A stretch of 64,000 nucleotides of DNA, from the NCBI RefSeq assembly GCF_005116645.1, contig NZ_SWCM01000007.1, positions 186,001 through 250,000 on the forward strand, written 5' to 3'. Shown in pieces: positions 16,845-24,083 of the stretch. Under the pieces are notes generated by a model, which saw nothing but the letters and a program-made list of their open reading frames with translations, was not told the origin of the DNA and ran no database searches. The stretch comes from Desulfopila sp. IMCC35006 (GTDB lineage: Bacteria; Desulfobacterota; Desulfobulbia; Desulfobulbales; Desulfocapsaceae). The translations under genes and the position numbers were made by a program. The stretch's first letter is position 1; each line of letters opens with the position of its first letter.

Positions 16845-18257
16845 ATGAGCGAGTCAAAGACATACGATGTAGTGGTTCTCGGTGGCGGGCCGGGCGGTTA
16901 TACCGCGGCCTTTCGCGCGGCGGATCTCGGGCTTTCCGTCTGCCTGGTCGAAAAACAGCCGCGACTGGGCGGCGTCTGCCTCAATGTGGGCTGCATCCCG
17001 TCAAAGACCTTGCTGCATGCGGCGACGGTCATTGAGGAGGCTGCGGAGATCGCCGAGTTCGGCGTCGATTTTGCGCCGCCGAAAGTTGATATTACCAGGG
17101 TCCTGGCCAAAAAAAACGCGGTGATCGAACAGCTCACCTCGGGCCTGGACGGTCTTTGCAAGGCAAGAAAAATAACCAGATTGTCGGGGATCGGCGTTTT
17201 TAAGGATACAACCACTCTGCTGGTTACCGGGGCGGACGGAGAGCAGCAGGTGAAGTTTACCAATGCGATCATCGCCACCGGTTCCCATCCCTTCAAGCTG
17301 CCGAATATTCCGGACGATCCCCGTATCTGGGATTCTACCGCCGCACTTGACCTGCAACTTGTGCCGAAGCGTTTTCTTATCATCGGCGGCGGTATTATCG
17401 GCCTGGAGATGGCCCAGATCTACAGTGCCTTCGGCTCGGAGATAACTATCGTCGAAATGCTTGACCAGATTATTCCACCCGCCGACAAGGACCTGGTGCA
17501 GCCGTTATTTTTGAAGCTGAAAAAGAAATATACCATTCTGACCAAGACAAAAGTGACGGCAGTGACTCCTGCCAAAGGCGGTATCAAGGTGAGTCTTGCG
17601 GGAAAAGATGTCCCGGAAAATGCTGAGTTTGATGCGGTCCTGGTGGCAGTCGGCAGAAAGCCGAACACGGCTGATATAGGCTTTGAGACCATCGGCCTTG
17701 CCATGGATGAGCGGGGCTTTCTGCTGGTGAACGAGCGGCAGCAAACCAATGTCGCCAATTTTTACGGCGTAGGGGATGTGGTGGGCGAACCGATGCTCGC
17801 CCATAAAGCCACCCATGAGGCTAAAGTTGCTGCCGAGGTCATCGCCGGGCATAAATCGGCCTTTACGCCGATGACTATCCCGTCGGTTGCCTATACCAAC
17901 CCGGAAGTTGCCTGGATGGGGCTTACGGAAAAAGAGGCTAAAAATCAAAATATCGATTTTGACAAAGGAAAATTCCCCTGGGGCGCCAGTGGCCGGGCGC
18001 TCAGCGCCGGGGCCTCTTCCGGAGTGACCAAAGCACTTTTTGATAAAAAGACCGGGCGGATTATTGGCGCGGGCATCTGCGGCCAGAATGCCGGGGAACT
18101 GATCCATGAAGCGGTTCTGGCGCTGGAGATGGGTGCCAATGCCGAGGACATCGGACTGACGGTCCATGCCCATCCCACCCTGGCAGAAACCTTTGCTTTT
18201 GCCGCAGAAATTGTCGATGGTTCGATCACCGATGTTCTGCCGCCGAAAAAGAAATAA
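16845..18257 (+). CDS. lpdA: Dihydrolipoyl dehydrogenase (E3)
   Basis: 470 residues. N-terminal FAD motif GGGPGGYTAAFRAADLG, redox-active disulfide Cys45/Cys50 in GGVCLNVGCIPSK, NAD-binding GGGIIGLEMAQIY, second FAD motif GVGDVVGEPMLAH, and the C-terminal active-site base region HAHPTLAET. It reoxidises the E2 dihydrolipoyl group and reduces NAD. It follows aceF after 103 bases, a larger gap than between aceE and aceF, with AAGGAG before the start. Confidence 0.96.
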   Translation: MSESKTYDVVVLGGGPGGYTAAFRAADLGLSVCLVEKQPRLGGVCLNVGCIPSKTLLHAATVIEEAAEIAEFGVDFAPPKVDITRVLAKKNAVIEQLTSGLDGLCKARKITRLSGIGVFKDTTTLLVTGADGEQQVKFTNAIIATGSHPFKLPNIPDDPRIWDSTAALDLQLVPKRFLIIGGGIIGLEMAQIYSAFGSEITIVEMLDQIIPPADKDLVQPLFLKLKKKYTILTKTKVTAVTPAKGGIKVSLAGKDVPENAEFDAVLVAVGRKPNTADIGFETIGLAMDERGFLLVNERQQTNVANFYGVGDVVGEPMLAHKATHEAKVAAEVIAGHKSAFTPMTIPSVAYTNPEVAWMGLTEKEAKNQNIDFDKGKFPWGASGRALSAGASSGVTKALFDKKTGRIIGAGICGQNAGELIHEAVLALEMGANAEDIGLTVHAHPTLAETFAFAAEIVDGSITDVLPPKKK

Positions 18258-18317
18258 TTATTCCGCGTTTTCTGGTTTTATGCATTTAATTAGCACTAAA
18301 GTTCAGCCTGCAAGGTC

Positions 18318-18348
18318 CAGAGGGGTATGAGGCCACCTCATATTCCCT
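18318..18348 (+). other. Hairpin downstream of the pdh operon
   Basis: GGGGTATGAGG and CCTCATATTCC can form an 11-bp stem (two G-U pairs as RNA) with a CCA loop. No T-run follows, so it may protect the 3' end of the aceE-aceF-lpdA message rather than terminate it. Confidence 0.35.
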
Positions 18349-18384
18349 TTAGCTGAGGTCGAGTGGCAACTACATTTATGAACG

Positions 18385-18410
18385 GGCCGCCTGCATTTGG
18401 CGGCCTTTTT
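18385..18410 (+). terminator. Rho-independent terminator after lpdA
   Basis: GGCCGCC, a 7-base loop, GGCGGCC, then TTTTT: a perfect 7-bp G+C-rich stem followed by a T-run. It closes the pyruvate dehydrogenase operon about 130 bases after the lpdA stop. Confidence 0.9.
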
Positions 18411-18430
18411 GCATCTTTATCTTTTTAATC

Positions 18431-20713
18431 ATGAATCTGACTGACGAACAGCTGCGTATTATTACTCATTCAGGCGGACACGCACGGGTCAGCGCCGTTG
18501 CCGGGTCCGGTAAGACCACCACCATGGTGGCCAGGATTGGCTGGTTGTTGCAGCAGGGAGTGCAGGCAGACAGGATGATGGTCCTGATGTTCAACAAATC
18601 GGCCCGGGATTCCTTCGCCGAAAAAATGCACCAGCAGTTGTCGTCTGTATCTCGCCTGCTGCCTGAAGTACGTACTTTCCACTCTCTCGGCCTGCGCCTG
18701 GTCAACAGTTTTACCAGGCGAGGTGCACTGCCTCACTACCGGCTGGTCACCGAAGAGTATGTCCAGGAGAAACTCGCCCGCCAGGTCGCGAGTGAAATGT
18801 ACCGGGAGGAGCGGGAAAACCAAGGCTGGCTGGCAGGTGAAGAGGTGGAGGAATTTCTGGCCTTTATCGACCGGGTAAAATCGACGGTCAGCGAGGCGGC
18901 CGCCGTTTTTAATAAACTCGACCTTGCCGCACGCTATTCTTATTTTATCAGGGCCTACGAACTCTTTGAGAAGGTAAGAAAGGAGCGCAAAATCCGGTTT
19001 TATGCCGATCTCATTCATGAACCGCTCCTGGCAATGCTGGCAGACGATGAGCTTGCCGCATGGGTGGCGGACCGGGTGGAGCATGTCATCGTTGACGAGT
19101 ACCAGGATATAAATGAGGCGCAGCAGCAGCTGTTGAAAATCCTCGCCGGAAAACGGGCCAGGGTAATGGTGGTCGGCGATGTCGATCAATGTATCTATGA
19201 ATGGCGGGGAGCACGGCCGGAATATATAACCAGCCGGTTTCAGCTCGATTTCCCAAAGCCGGAAAACTATCAGCTCTCCTACACTTTCCGCTATGGTCAT
19301 CAGCTGTCCCTTGCCGCCAACCATCTTATTGCCGCCAATAGAAAGCGGGACCGGAAGCTGTGCATTTCCCATGAAACGAATACCAATACCGTCATAACCT
19401 GCCTGGAGGAACAAAGAAAACAACCGGTCATCGGCGTGCTCTCCGAATGGCGAAAAGGGGGGCGCTCCCTTCGCGATGCCGTGGTGCTGGTCAGGCTCTT
19501 TGCCCAGAGTGTGCCGGTGGAACTGGCCTTGCTCGAGGCGGGGATTCCCTATCGATTGGAAGGAAACGCCCAGGTATTTGACTGCGCCGAGGTACTGGCA
19601 TTGACCGGCTATTTACAACTTGCTCTTGGCAATCTGGCCGACGCCGAGCAGCCAGCCAGGGAAAAGATGCTTACCGCCATGCTCTCCCAGCCGCATCTGG
19701 GTATAAAGCGAGAAGACATGGAGGTGCTGGTGCAAAATATCGCGGAAAATCCCCATGACGCTGTGGCCTTGCTGCGCAACCGGAGCACCTCTGATCTGCC
19801 GCCGTTTATCCGCAAACGATTCGAGGAAACGGCGGGCAACTGGCAATGGTTGGCCGGCAGTTCACCTTCCGGCCGTGCCGATGTCTTCTTGAAAAAGATT
19901 GTGCAGAAGCTCAATCTCTTTGAATTCTATCATAACTTTTCGGCACGATCGGTAACAGCCGAGAACCGGGTGAAGACCTGCCAGGCCTTTATAGATTTTG
20001 CGGCTACCCAGAATGTATCCGTTCTGCAGCTGCTCGCTAAGGTCGCCGAGTTCCAGCATGGCGGAGCTGACCCTGCTGAAGAAAGTCTGCTGATTACCTC
20101 GGTCCACCGCTCCAAAGGCTTGGAATGGCCGCTGGTCATTTTACCGGGTCTTGAGGAAGGTGCCTTTCCTTTTTATCGCGAACGCGAGAGCGGAGTGGAT
20201 GATCTGGAGGATGAACGCCGGCTTTTTTACGTGGCGCTGACGAGAGCCATCGAACAGGTGGTGTGCATTCATCCGATAGACGCTGACTTCAAGCGCTGCA
20301 TAGCAAAGTGCTGTGGCAAAATTCCCGGTCCAATGGTGCGGGCCAGCCGTTTTCTGTATGAGGCCAATCCGGGTCTGTCGGTGGGACTTGGCGAAATACT
20401 GGCAGAACAAGATGGTGATCGAACGATCAGTGCTGACGATACCACCATAGCCAGGCAATATATTGCATCGGTTGGGGCAAGGGTGCAACTTACCGAGGAC
20501 AAAAAACAAGAAAAAACGGTGGAATCCCCGTCCCCTGAAATTCTCGAAATCCATGAGCTTGGTGAAGGCTTGCGGGTATGGCACCATGTTTTTGGTGCCG
20601 GCACCGTACTTGCGATTAAAGACAGAAAGCAGGGGCGGCTCACCGTCTCTTTCGACGATCATGGCGAGACTGTCCTCCTGGCCGGCTATGCCAAGCTGAG
20701 GCCTTTGTCATAG
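18431..20713 (+). CDS. UvrD/Rep-family ATP-dependent DNA helicase
   Basis: 760 residues of superfamily 1A. Visible motifs: Walker A AGSGKTTT (near residue 20), Walker B VDEYQDIN, motif III GDVDQCIYEWRGA, motif V TSVHRSKGLEWPLVILPG and motif VI EDERRLFYVALTRA. The C-terminal 50 residues (WHHVFGAGTVL...VSFDDHG) resemble the UvrD/PcrA tail domain that contacts RNA polymerase. It is likely a repair or recombination helicase. Whether it is the main UvrD or a paralogue cannot be told without the rest of the genome. The ATG lies only 20 bases after the upstream T-run, so its promoter must overlap the terminator or lie upstream of it. Confidence 0.9.
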   Translation: MNLTDEQLRIITHSGGHARVSAVAGSGKTTTMVARIGWLLQQGVQADRMMVLMFNKSARDSFAEKMHQQLSSVSRLLPEVRTFHSLGLRLVNSFTRRGALPHYRLVTEEYVQEKLARQVASEMYREERENQGWLAGEEVEEFLAFIDRVKSTVSEAAAVFNKLDLAARYSYFIRAYELFEKVRKERKIRFYADLIHEPLLAMLADDELAAWVADRVEHVIVDEYQDINEAQQQLLKILAGKRARVMVVGDVDQCIYEWRGARPEYITSRFQLDFPKPENYQLSYTFRYGHQLSLAANHLIAANRKRDRKLCISHETNTNTVITCLEEQRKQPVIGVLSEWRKGGRSLRDAVVLVRLFAQSVPVELALLEAGIPYRLEGNAQVFDCAEVLALTGYLQLALGNLADAEQPAREKMLTAMLSQPHLGIKREDMEVLVQNIAENPHDAVALLRNRSTSDLPPFIRKRFEETAGNWQWLAGSSPSGRADVFLKKIVQKLNLFEFYHNFSARSVTAENRVKTCQAFIDFAATQNVSVLQLLAKVAEFQHGGADPAEESLLITSVHRSKGLEWPLVILPGLEEGAFPFYRERESGVDDLEDERRLFYVALTRAIEQVVCIHPIDADFKRCIAKCCGKIPGPMVRASRFLYEANPGLSVGLGEILAEQDGDRTISADDTTIARQYIASVGARVQLTEDKKQEKTVESPSPEILEIHELGEGLRVWHHVFGAGTVLAIKDRKQGRLTVSFDDHGETVLLAGYAKLRPLS

Positions 20714-20732
20714 CACTTCAACAGGGGGGAAA

Positions 20733-21569
20733 TCAGCCTTGAAAAGAAACGGTATTGTCCCTGAACAGCTGCATTATTCTTTGGGTCCGGCTGCCGGGCC
20801 TGCCGTCGCCCACCTGAATAGAGTCGACATGCACGATGGGTACGACCTCCCGCACCGAGGAGGCGAGAAAGACTTCATCCAATAAGCGGATTTCGTCCTT
20901 ATGCAGCTGTCGTTCGACAATCGGAAATTCTTTCTCCGCCAGGGTAAGCACCACCTGGCGGGTAATGCCGGGGAGGACCCGGTCGCAAGGCGGGGTTATC
21001 AGGGCGTCTCCGATGAAGGCGAAAAAATTCGACGTCGTTCCCTCCAGCAAAAAGCCGTTTCTGTCGACATATATCGCTTCAATGGCCTGCTGGTTTCGCG
21101 CCTCATTCTGGCAGAGGATTGCCGGAATATAGTTGATGCTTTTTGCCCCGGGCATAAAGCGATCCACATGGCTGGTGATCACTTTTGCTCCACTCGTGTA
21201 CCATTGTGCAGGCATCTTTTTGACTTCGGTGACCATGACCAAAAGCCTGGGTGAGTCGCCCGGGGTGATCCCATCGCTGCTTAAACCACCGGTGACTACG
21301 ATGCGGATGTTGCTTTCTTGATGGTCATTGCGAGCCAGAGTTGCCTCGACGATCCCCTTGATTTCTGCTCTGGAATGCGGCAGTTTAAGGCCGATCAGGC
21401 GGGCAGAACGTTCAAGTCGCTTGAGGTGGTCATCGAGGTGGAAGGGGACCCCGTTGTAGGTCCGCAAAAAATCAAAGACGCCAAAGCCCCGTATGACCGA
21501 CAGGTCGTTTACCGATATATGGGCCTGATCTTCCGCTACAAATTCGCCATGCACATAGTATATATCCAT
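20733..21569 (-). CDS. Class IV PLP-dependent aminotransferase (branched-chain aminotransferase / aminodeoxychorismate lyase family)
   Basis: 278 residues of the fold-type IV PLP family. The PLP lysine is Lys143 in GAKSINYIPAIL, and EGTTSNFF (a phosphate-binding segment) follows. The length of about 280 fits D-amino acid transaminase, aminodeoxychorismate lyase or a short branched-chain aminotransferase; these cannot be separated reliably by eye. The SINYIPAI stretch after the lysine is more like branched-chain/D-amino acid aminotransferases. It is convergent with the helicase gene, with 19 bases between stops. Confidence 0.85.
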   Translation of the reverse strand: MDIYYVHGEFVAEDQAHISVNDLSVIRGFGVFDFLRTYNGVPFHLDDHLKRLERSARLIGLKLPHSRAEIKGIVEATLARNDHQESNIRIVVTGGLSSDGITPGDSPRLLVMVTEVKKMPAQWYTSGAKVITSHVDRFMPGAKSINYIPAILCQNEARNQQAIEAIYVDRNGFLLEGTTSNFFAFIGDALITPPCDRVLPGITRQVVLTLAEKEFPIVERQLHKDEIRLLDEVFLASSVREVVPIVHVDSIQVGDGRPGSRTQRIMQLFRDNTVSFQG

Positions 21570-21602
21570 TCCAGCTCCCTGATAATGACTCTATTCTGCC
21601 TC

Positions 21603-21720
21603 ACCCCGGTATACGAACAGCGAAGAAGCCGGGACTCTTTTTAGTACCCCCTTGAGGGGGGGTAAGTGCCTTGAGACAAATTGTTTTCTTGCAAACAAGA
21701 AAAAATCTGTAAGGTACTAA
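21603..21720 (+). repeat. Hairpin repeat, diverged unit a (array 1)
   Basis: It begins with a CCCCGGT...AGCCGGGA segment like the spacer of the 40.8-41.1 kb array, then AAGTGCCTTGAGACA, an inner stem TTTTCTTG/CAAGAAAA, and ends TCTGTAAGGTACTAA. The outer halves AGTGCCTT and AAGGTACT pair fully (one G-U). In the other array the same positions are AGTATCTT and AAGATACT, so both sides have changed together. Its final ACTAA contains, on the minus strand, the TAG stop of the HicB-like gene. Confidence 0.7.
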
Positions 21721-21926
21721 AAAGGTGGGTCAATACCCTTTTCCCGGCAGTCCTGAATATGTTTTTCGACCGCGTGGCGGAAATTTTCTTCAAGCTCGGT
21801 AAAAGTTTGTCCGCTGTAGGGAATTTCTTCATCGATGAACAGAATTTTGCCAAAGAGCGAATAGTCGCTCGTGTCTACCTTGATAGAACCATGGTAGCCT
21901 TTGTGTATTATGGTCTTTTGTGCCAA
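21717..21926 (-). CDS. HicB-like antitoxin domain, apparently truncated orphan
   Basis: 69 residues starting at a TTG (21926) with a perfect AGGAG seven bases upstream. The sequence HKGYHGSIKVDTSDYSLFG, then FIDEEIPYSGQTFTELEENF and a closing HAVEKHIQDCREKGIDPP, matches the HicB partial-RNase-H-like fold common in type II antitoxins. Normal HicB antitoxins continue into a ribbon-helix-helix DNA-binding domain; here the frame stops just where that would begin. The TAG stop lies inside the ACTAA end of a hairpin repeat. No HicA toxin is visible upstream. I infer a decayed or solitary antitoxin. Confidence 0.6.
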   Translation of the reverse strand: MAQKTIIHKGYHGSIKVDTSDYSLFGKILFIDEEIPYSGQTFTELEENFRHAVEKHIQDCREKGIDPPF

Positions 21927-21964
21927 CTGTATTCTCCTGTTGTTTGTCTGCTTAAAAGGGTGGG

Positions 21965-22275
21965 GGTTTTTAGTACGCCCTTGCGGGGGACGTTCATTAA
22001 CCAAAAGGTTTTTTGTAGCGAGAACGAGATGTTTCCTGATAAGCCACTAATCCCGCCCAACAGCTTTGCGGGATTTTTTTTAATACTCGCTTGACGGGTA
22101 TAAGTTCCTTCACGAAAAAACTCTCTTGTAAAAAGCACAAGATTTTTCTTATCGGGCCACTAATCCCGCCTAAAAGATTTGCGGGACTCTGTTTAGTACT
22201 CGCTTGACGGGTGTAAGTTCCTTCACGAAAAACTTCTCTTGAAAAAGCATAAGAGAAGTTTTTCTAAGTCACTAA
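21965..22275 (+). repeat. Hairpin repeats, diverged units b, c and d (array 1)
   Basis: Three related tandem units fill most of the gene-poor stretch between the HicB-like gene and slyX. They end at about 22050, 22163 and 22275, each with CACTAA. Units c and d open with CCCGCC...GCGGGA hairpins, then AGTACTCGCTTGACGGG or a close variant, AAGTTCCTTCACGAAA and a variable inner stem. Unit d has a perfect inner stem AAAAACTTCTCTT / AAGAGAAGTTTTT. Unit b is the most degraded. The last ACTAA again overlaps a TAG stop on the minus strand, that of slyX. Confidence 0.65.
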
Positions 22276-22517
22276 TAATGCGGTGGGGGGGGATCTTCAC
22301 CACCATCGTAAGTATTATCTTCGACAGCACTGAGCAGCGCCTGAAGGCGGAGGATCTGGTCCTCAAGCGAGTTGAGCTGGGCCTGCTGTTCAATGATGAC
22401 ATCGTTCAAGGCATCAATGGTCAGCTCCTGATAGAGAAACTTTTCTTCGAGGATCTGGAGCCGGTCATTGAGAGCAGTACCCATCGCCATTTTGTCTGAT
22501 TGGTCTTTGTCTTTCAT
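22272..22517 (-). CDS. slyX: SlyX family protein
   Basis: 81 residues from the ATG at 22517, a short acidic coiled coil (LNDRLQILEEKFLYQELTID, then NDVIIEQQAQLNSLEDQ). It ends in the hallmark DPPPPHY tail of SlyX. The family occurs widely in Gram-negative bacteria and has no established molecular function. The frame stays open upstream to 22598, but SlyX proteins usually start near the chosen Met; none of the candidate starts has a strong Shine-Dalgarno sequence. The stop codon lies in the end of a hairpin repeat unit that could act as its terminator. Confidence 0.85.
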   Translation of the reverse strand: MKDKDQSDKMAMGTALNDRLQILEEKFLYQELTIDALNDVIIEQQAQLNSLEDQILRLQALLSAVEDNTYDGGEDPPPPHY

Positions 22518-22652
22518 AGCAAGCCATAGTAAAGTGGTCGGTAAAAAACGCAAGATTTTTTGTGTTTCGTGTGAGCATCTTTGCTGCGAAGAAGCCATTG
22601 TACATTGTTATCAAAAAGTGTAATGGGGTGTCTATGACTGAATTCCTTTCAT

Positions 22653-23579
22653 GTGGAGATTATCGTGATCATACTCAACTCGCTGTTTCCCATCTTTATT
22701 CTTCTTTTATTGGGGCGGGTTCTGCACAAATGGGGGTTGACTGACAGTCTTTTTCTCAGGACCAGCGATCGGCTCATCTATTATTTCTTTTTCCCAGTCA
22801 TGTTATTCTGGAAAATTGGCAGTGCCTCTTTTGAACAGGGCATTGACTGGGATTTCTGCGTTGCATCACTGCTGGCTCTGTTGACCATGTTCGGGATCAG
22901 CACCCTGGTGATACGATTGTTTCATGTTTCTTCATTCCAGGCAGGTTCCTTTTCCCAGAGTTGTTACCGTTTTAATACCTATATTGGGGTGGCGGTCATA
23001 CTCAACAGTCTTGGCACGGAAGGGATGAAATATTTCGGCATAATCATTGGTTTTGCAATTCCTCTCATCAATGTCTTTGCCGTTTCCCTGCTTATCTGGT
23101 TCTCAGGCCGGGAAATTGGTATACGCAGACGCATCTCCATTACCGGCAGGGCGCTCGTCTCCAACCCGCTGATTCTTGGTTGTCTGGCCGGGATCGCTTA
23201 TTCCAGGCTGATCGGCGGTTTCCCTGTCTTTATCAACAACTCTCTGAGCCTGATTTCAATGGTCTCTCTGCCGCTTGCCCTCATTTCCATTGGCGGCAGC
23301 CTGAGCTTTGCAGGGGTTAAGGGCAATTTGCCACTCTCTTTTCTTGCGTCGATTTTAAAACTTATCGTGTTGCCCGGCATAGGCTGGCTGTTCTTTTCCC
23401 TTTTTGCTGTTACCGGTGTTCCCTTCAAGGTTGGGATGATTTTTTTAACCTTGCCGGCATCGACCGCCATCTATGTGCTCTCGTCTCAAATGAACAGCGA
23501 TACCGAACTTGCTTCTGCTGCCATTGTTCTTTCTACCCTTCTTTCCTTCTTCTCTCTTTCTTTTGTTCTGTTGCTCTGA
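22653..23579 (+). CDS. AEC-family (auxin efflux carrier-like) transporter
   Basis: 308 residues with about ten membrane helices in two halves, typical of the bile/arsenite/riboflavin-type AEC family. It has the usual N-terminal LNSLFPIFILLLLGRVLHKWG and SDRLIYYFFFPVMLFWKI, and the second-half SLPLALISIGGSL. Bacterial relatives move dicarboxylates such as malate or malonate; the substrate here is unknown. The GTG start at 22653 gives the expected N-terminus, though no good Shine-Dalgarno site is visible. Confidence 0.85.
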   Translation: MEIIVIILNSLFPIFILLLLGRVLHKWGLTDSLFLRTSDRLIYYFFFPVMLFWKIGSASFEQGIDWDFCVASLLALLTMFGISTLVIRLFHVSSFQAGSFSQSCYRFNTYIGVAVILNSLGTEGMKYFGIIIGFAIPLINVFAVSLLIWFSGREIGIRRRISITGRALVSNPLILGCLAGIAYSRLIGGFPVFINNSLSLISMVSLPLALISIGGSLSFAGVKGNLPLSFLASILKLIVLPGIGWLFFSLFAVTGVPFKVGMIFLTLPASTAIYVLSSQMNSDTELASAAIVLSTLLSFFSLSFVLLL

Positions 23580-23826
23580 CGTACGCCAATTGCCACCAGC
23601 TGTTCCTGTATATTGATTATTTATTCTATATGGTTAGTTGCTTTGAGGAAAAAATTGTTCATTTAATTGACTTTATACTGGTTATGGGACGATTGCTGAC
23701 ATATAATTAGATAGACTGTACCTGACGGGTTGTAGATATGCTGCAGTGTGGAGCGTAAGCAACCTGAGACAGGTAAGAGGACGGGATAGGAGCGTTACTC
23801 CAATGATAACCAAGAGGAGTATATCT

Positions 23827-23985
23827 ATGAGAGGAACATACGAAGCGTATATACTGGTGAAAGTAAAAGATGGAAAGAAGTATGTCTGTGCTCTGAACCG
23901 CCAAAAAGGAGACAAAGAGGATTTAGGTCGACTTAACCGAAAAGAAAGGCAGGAGTATTTAGAAAATCAGGTCATCTGGAACTGA
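23827..23985 (+). CDS. Small hypothetical protein, 52 residues
   Basis: The ATG at 23827 has AGAGGAG eight bases upstream, and the gene is closed by a strong terminator 20 bases after its stop, so it looks like a genuine single-gene unit. The protein is highly charged: a predicted beta segment (TYEAYILVKVKDGKKYVCAL) and then a basic/acidic helical part (EDLGRLNRKERQEYLEN). No family recognised. The 120-base leader has two small hairpins (ACCTG-aga-CAGGT at 23762-23774 and GGAG-cgtta-CTCC near 23789-23801) and a TATAAT at 23702-23707 that could be a -10 box. Confidence 0.65.
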   Translation: MRGTYEAYILVKVKDGKKYVCALNRQKGDKEDLGRLNRKERQEYLENQVIWN

Positions 23986-24004
23986 TGCAATCAGTGTAAG
24001 TAAC

Positions 24005-24049
24005 GGGCTTTTTTCCAGGAATTATTGCCTGGGAAAAAGCCCTTTTTTT
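24005..24049 (+). terminator. Rho-independent terminator after the 52-residue gene
   Basis: A 15-bp stem, GGGCTTTTTTCCAGG (24005-24019) with CCTGGGAAAAAGCCC (24028-24042), one position being a mismatch, followed by seven Ts. The neighbouring sensor kinase gene converges on it. Confidence 0.9.
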
Positions 24050-24083
24050 GTCTTATGCATCCTGATGGGGCTGGGCGCGGTCT

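Noticed and set aside
23746-23826. Upstream extension of the 52-residue gene
   Set aside because: The in-frame codons before 23827 lie over the leader hairpins, while a strong ribosome site directly precedes the ATG at 23827.
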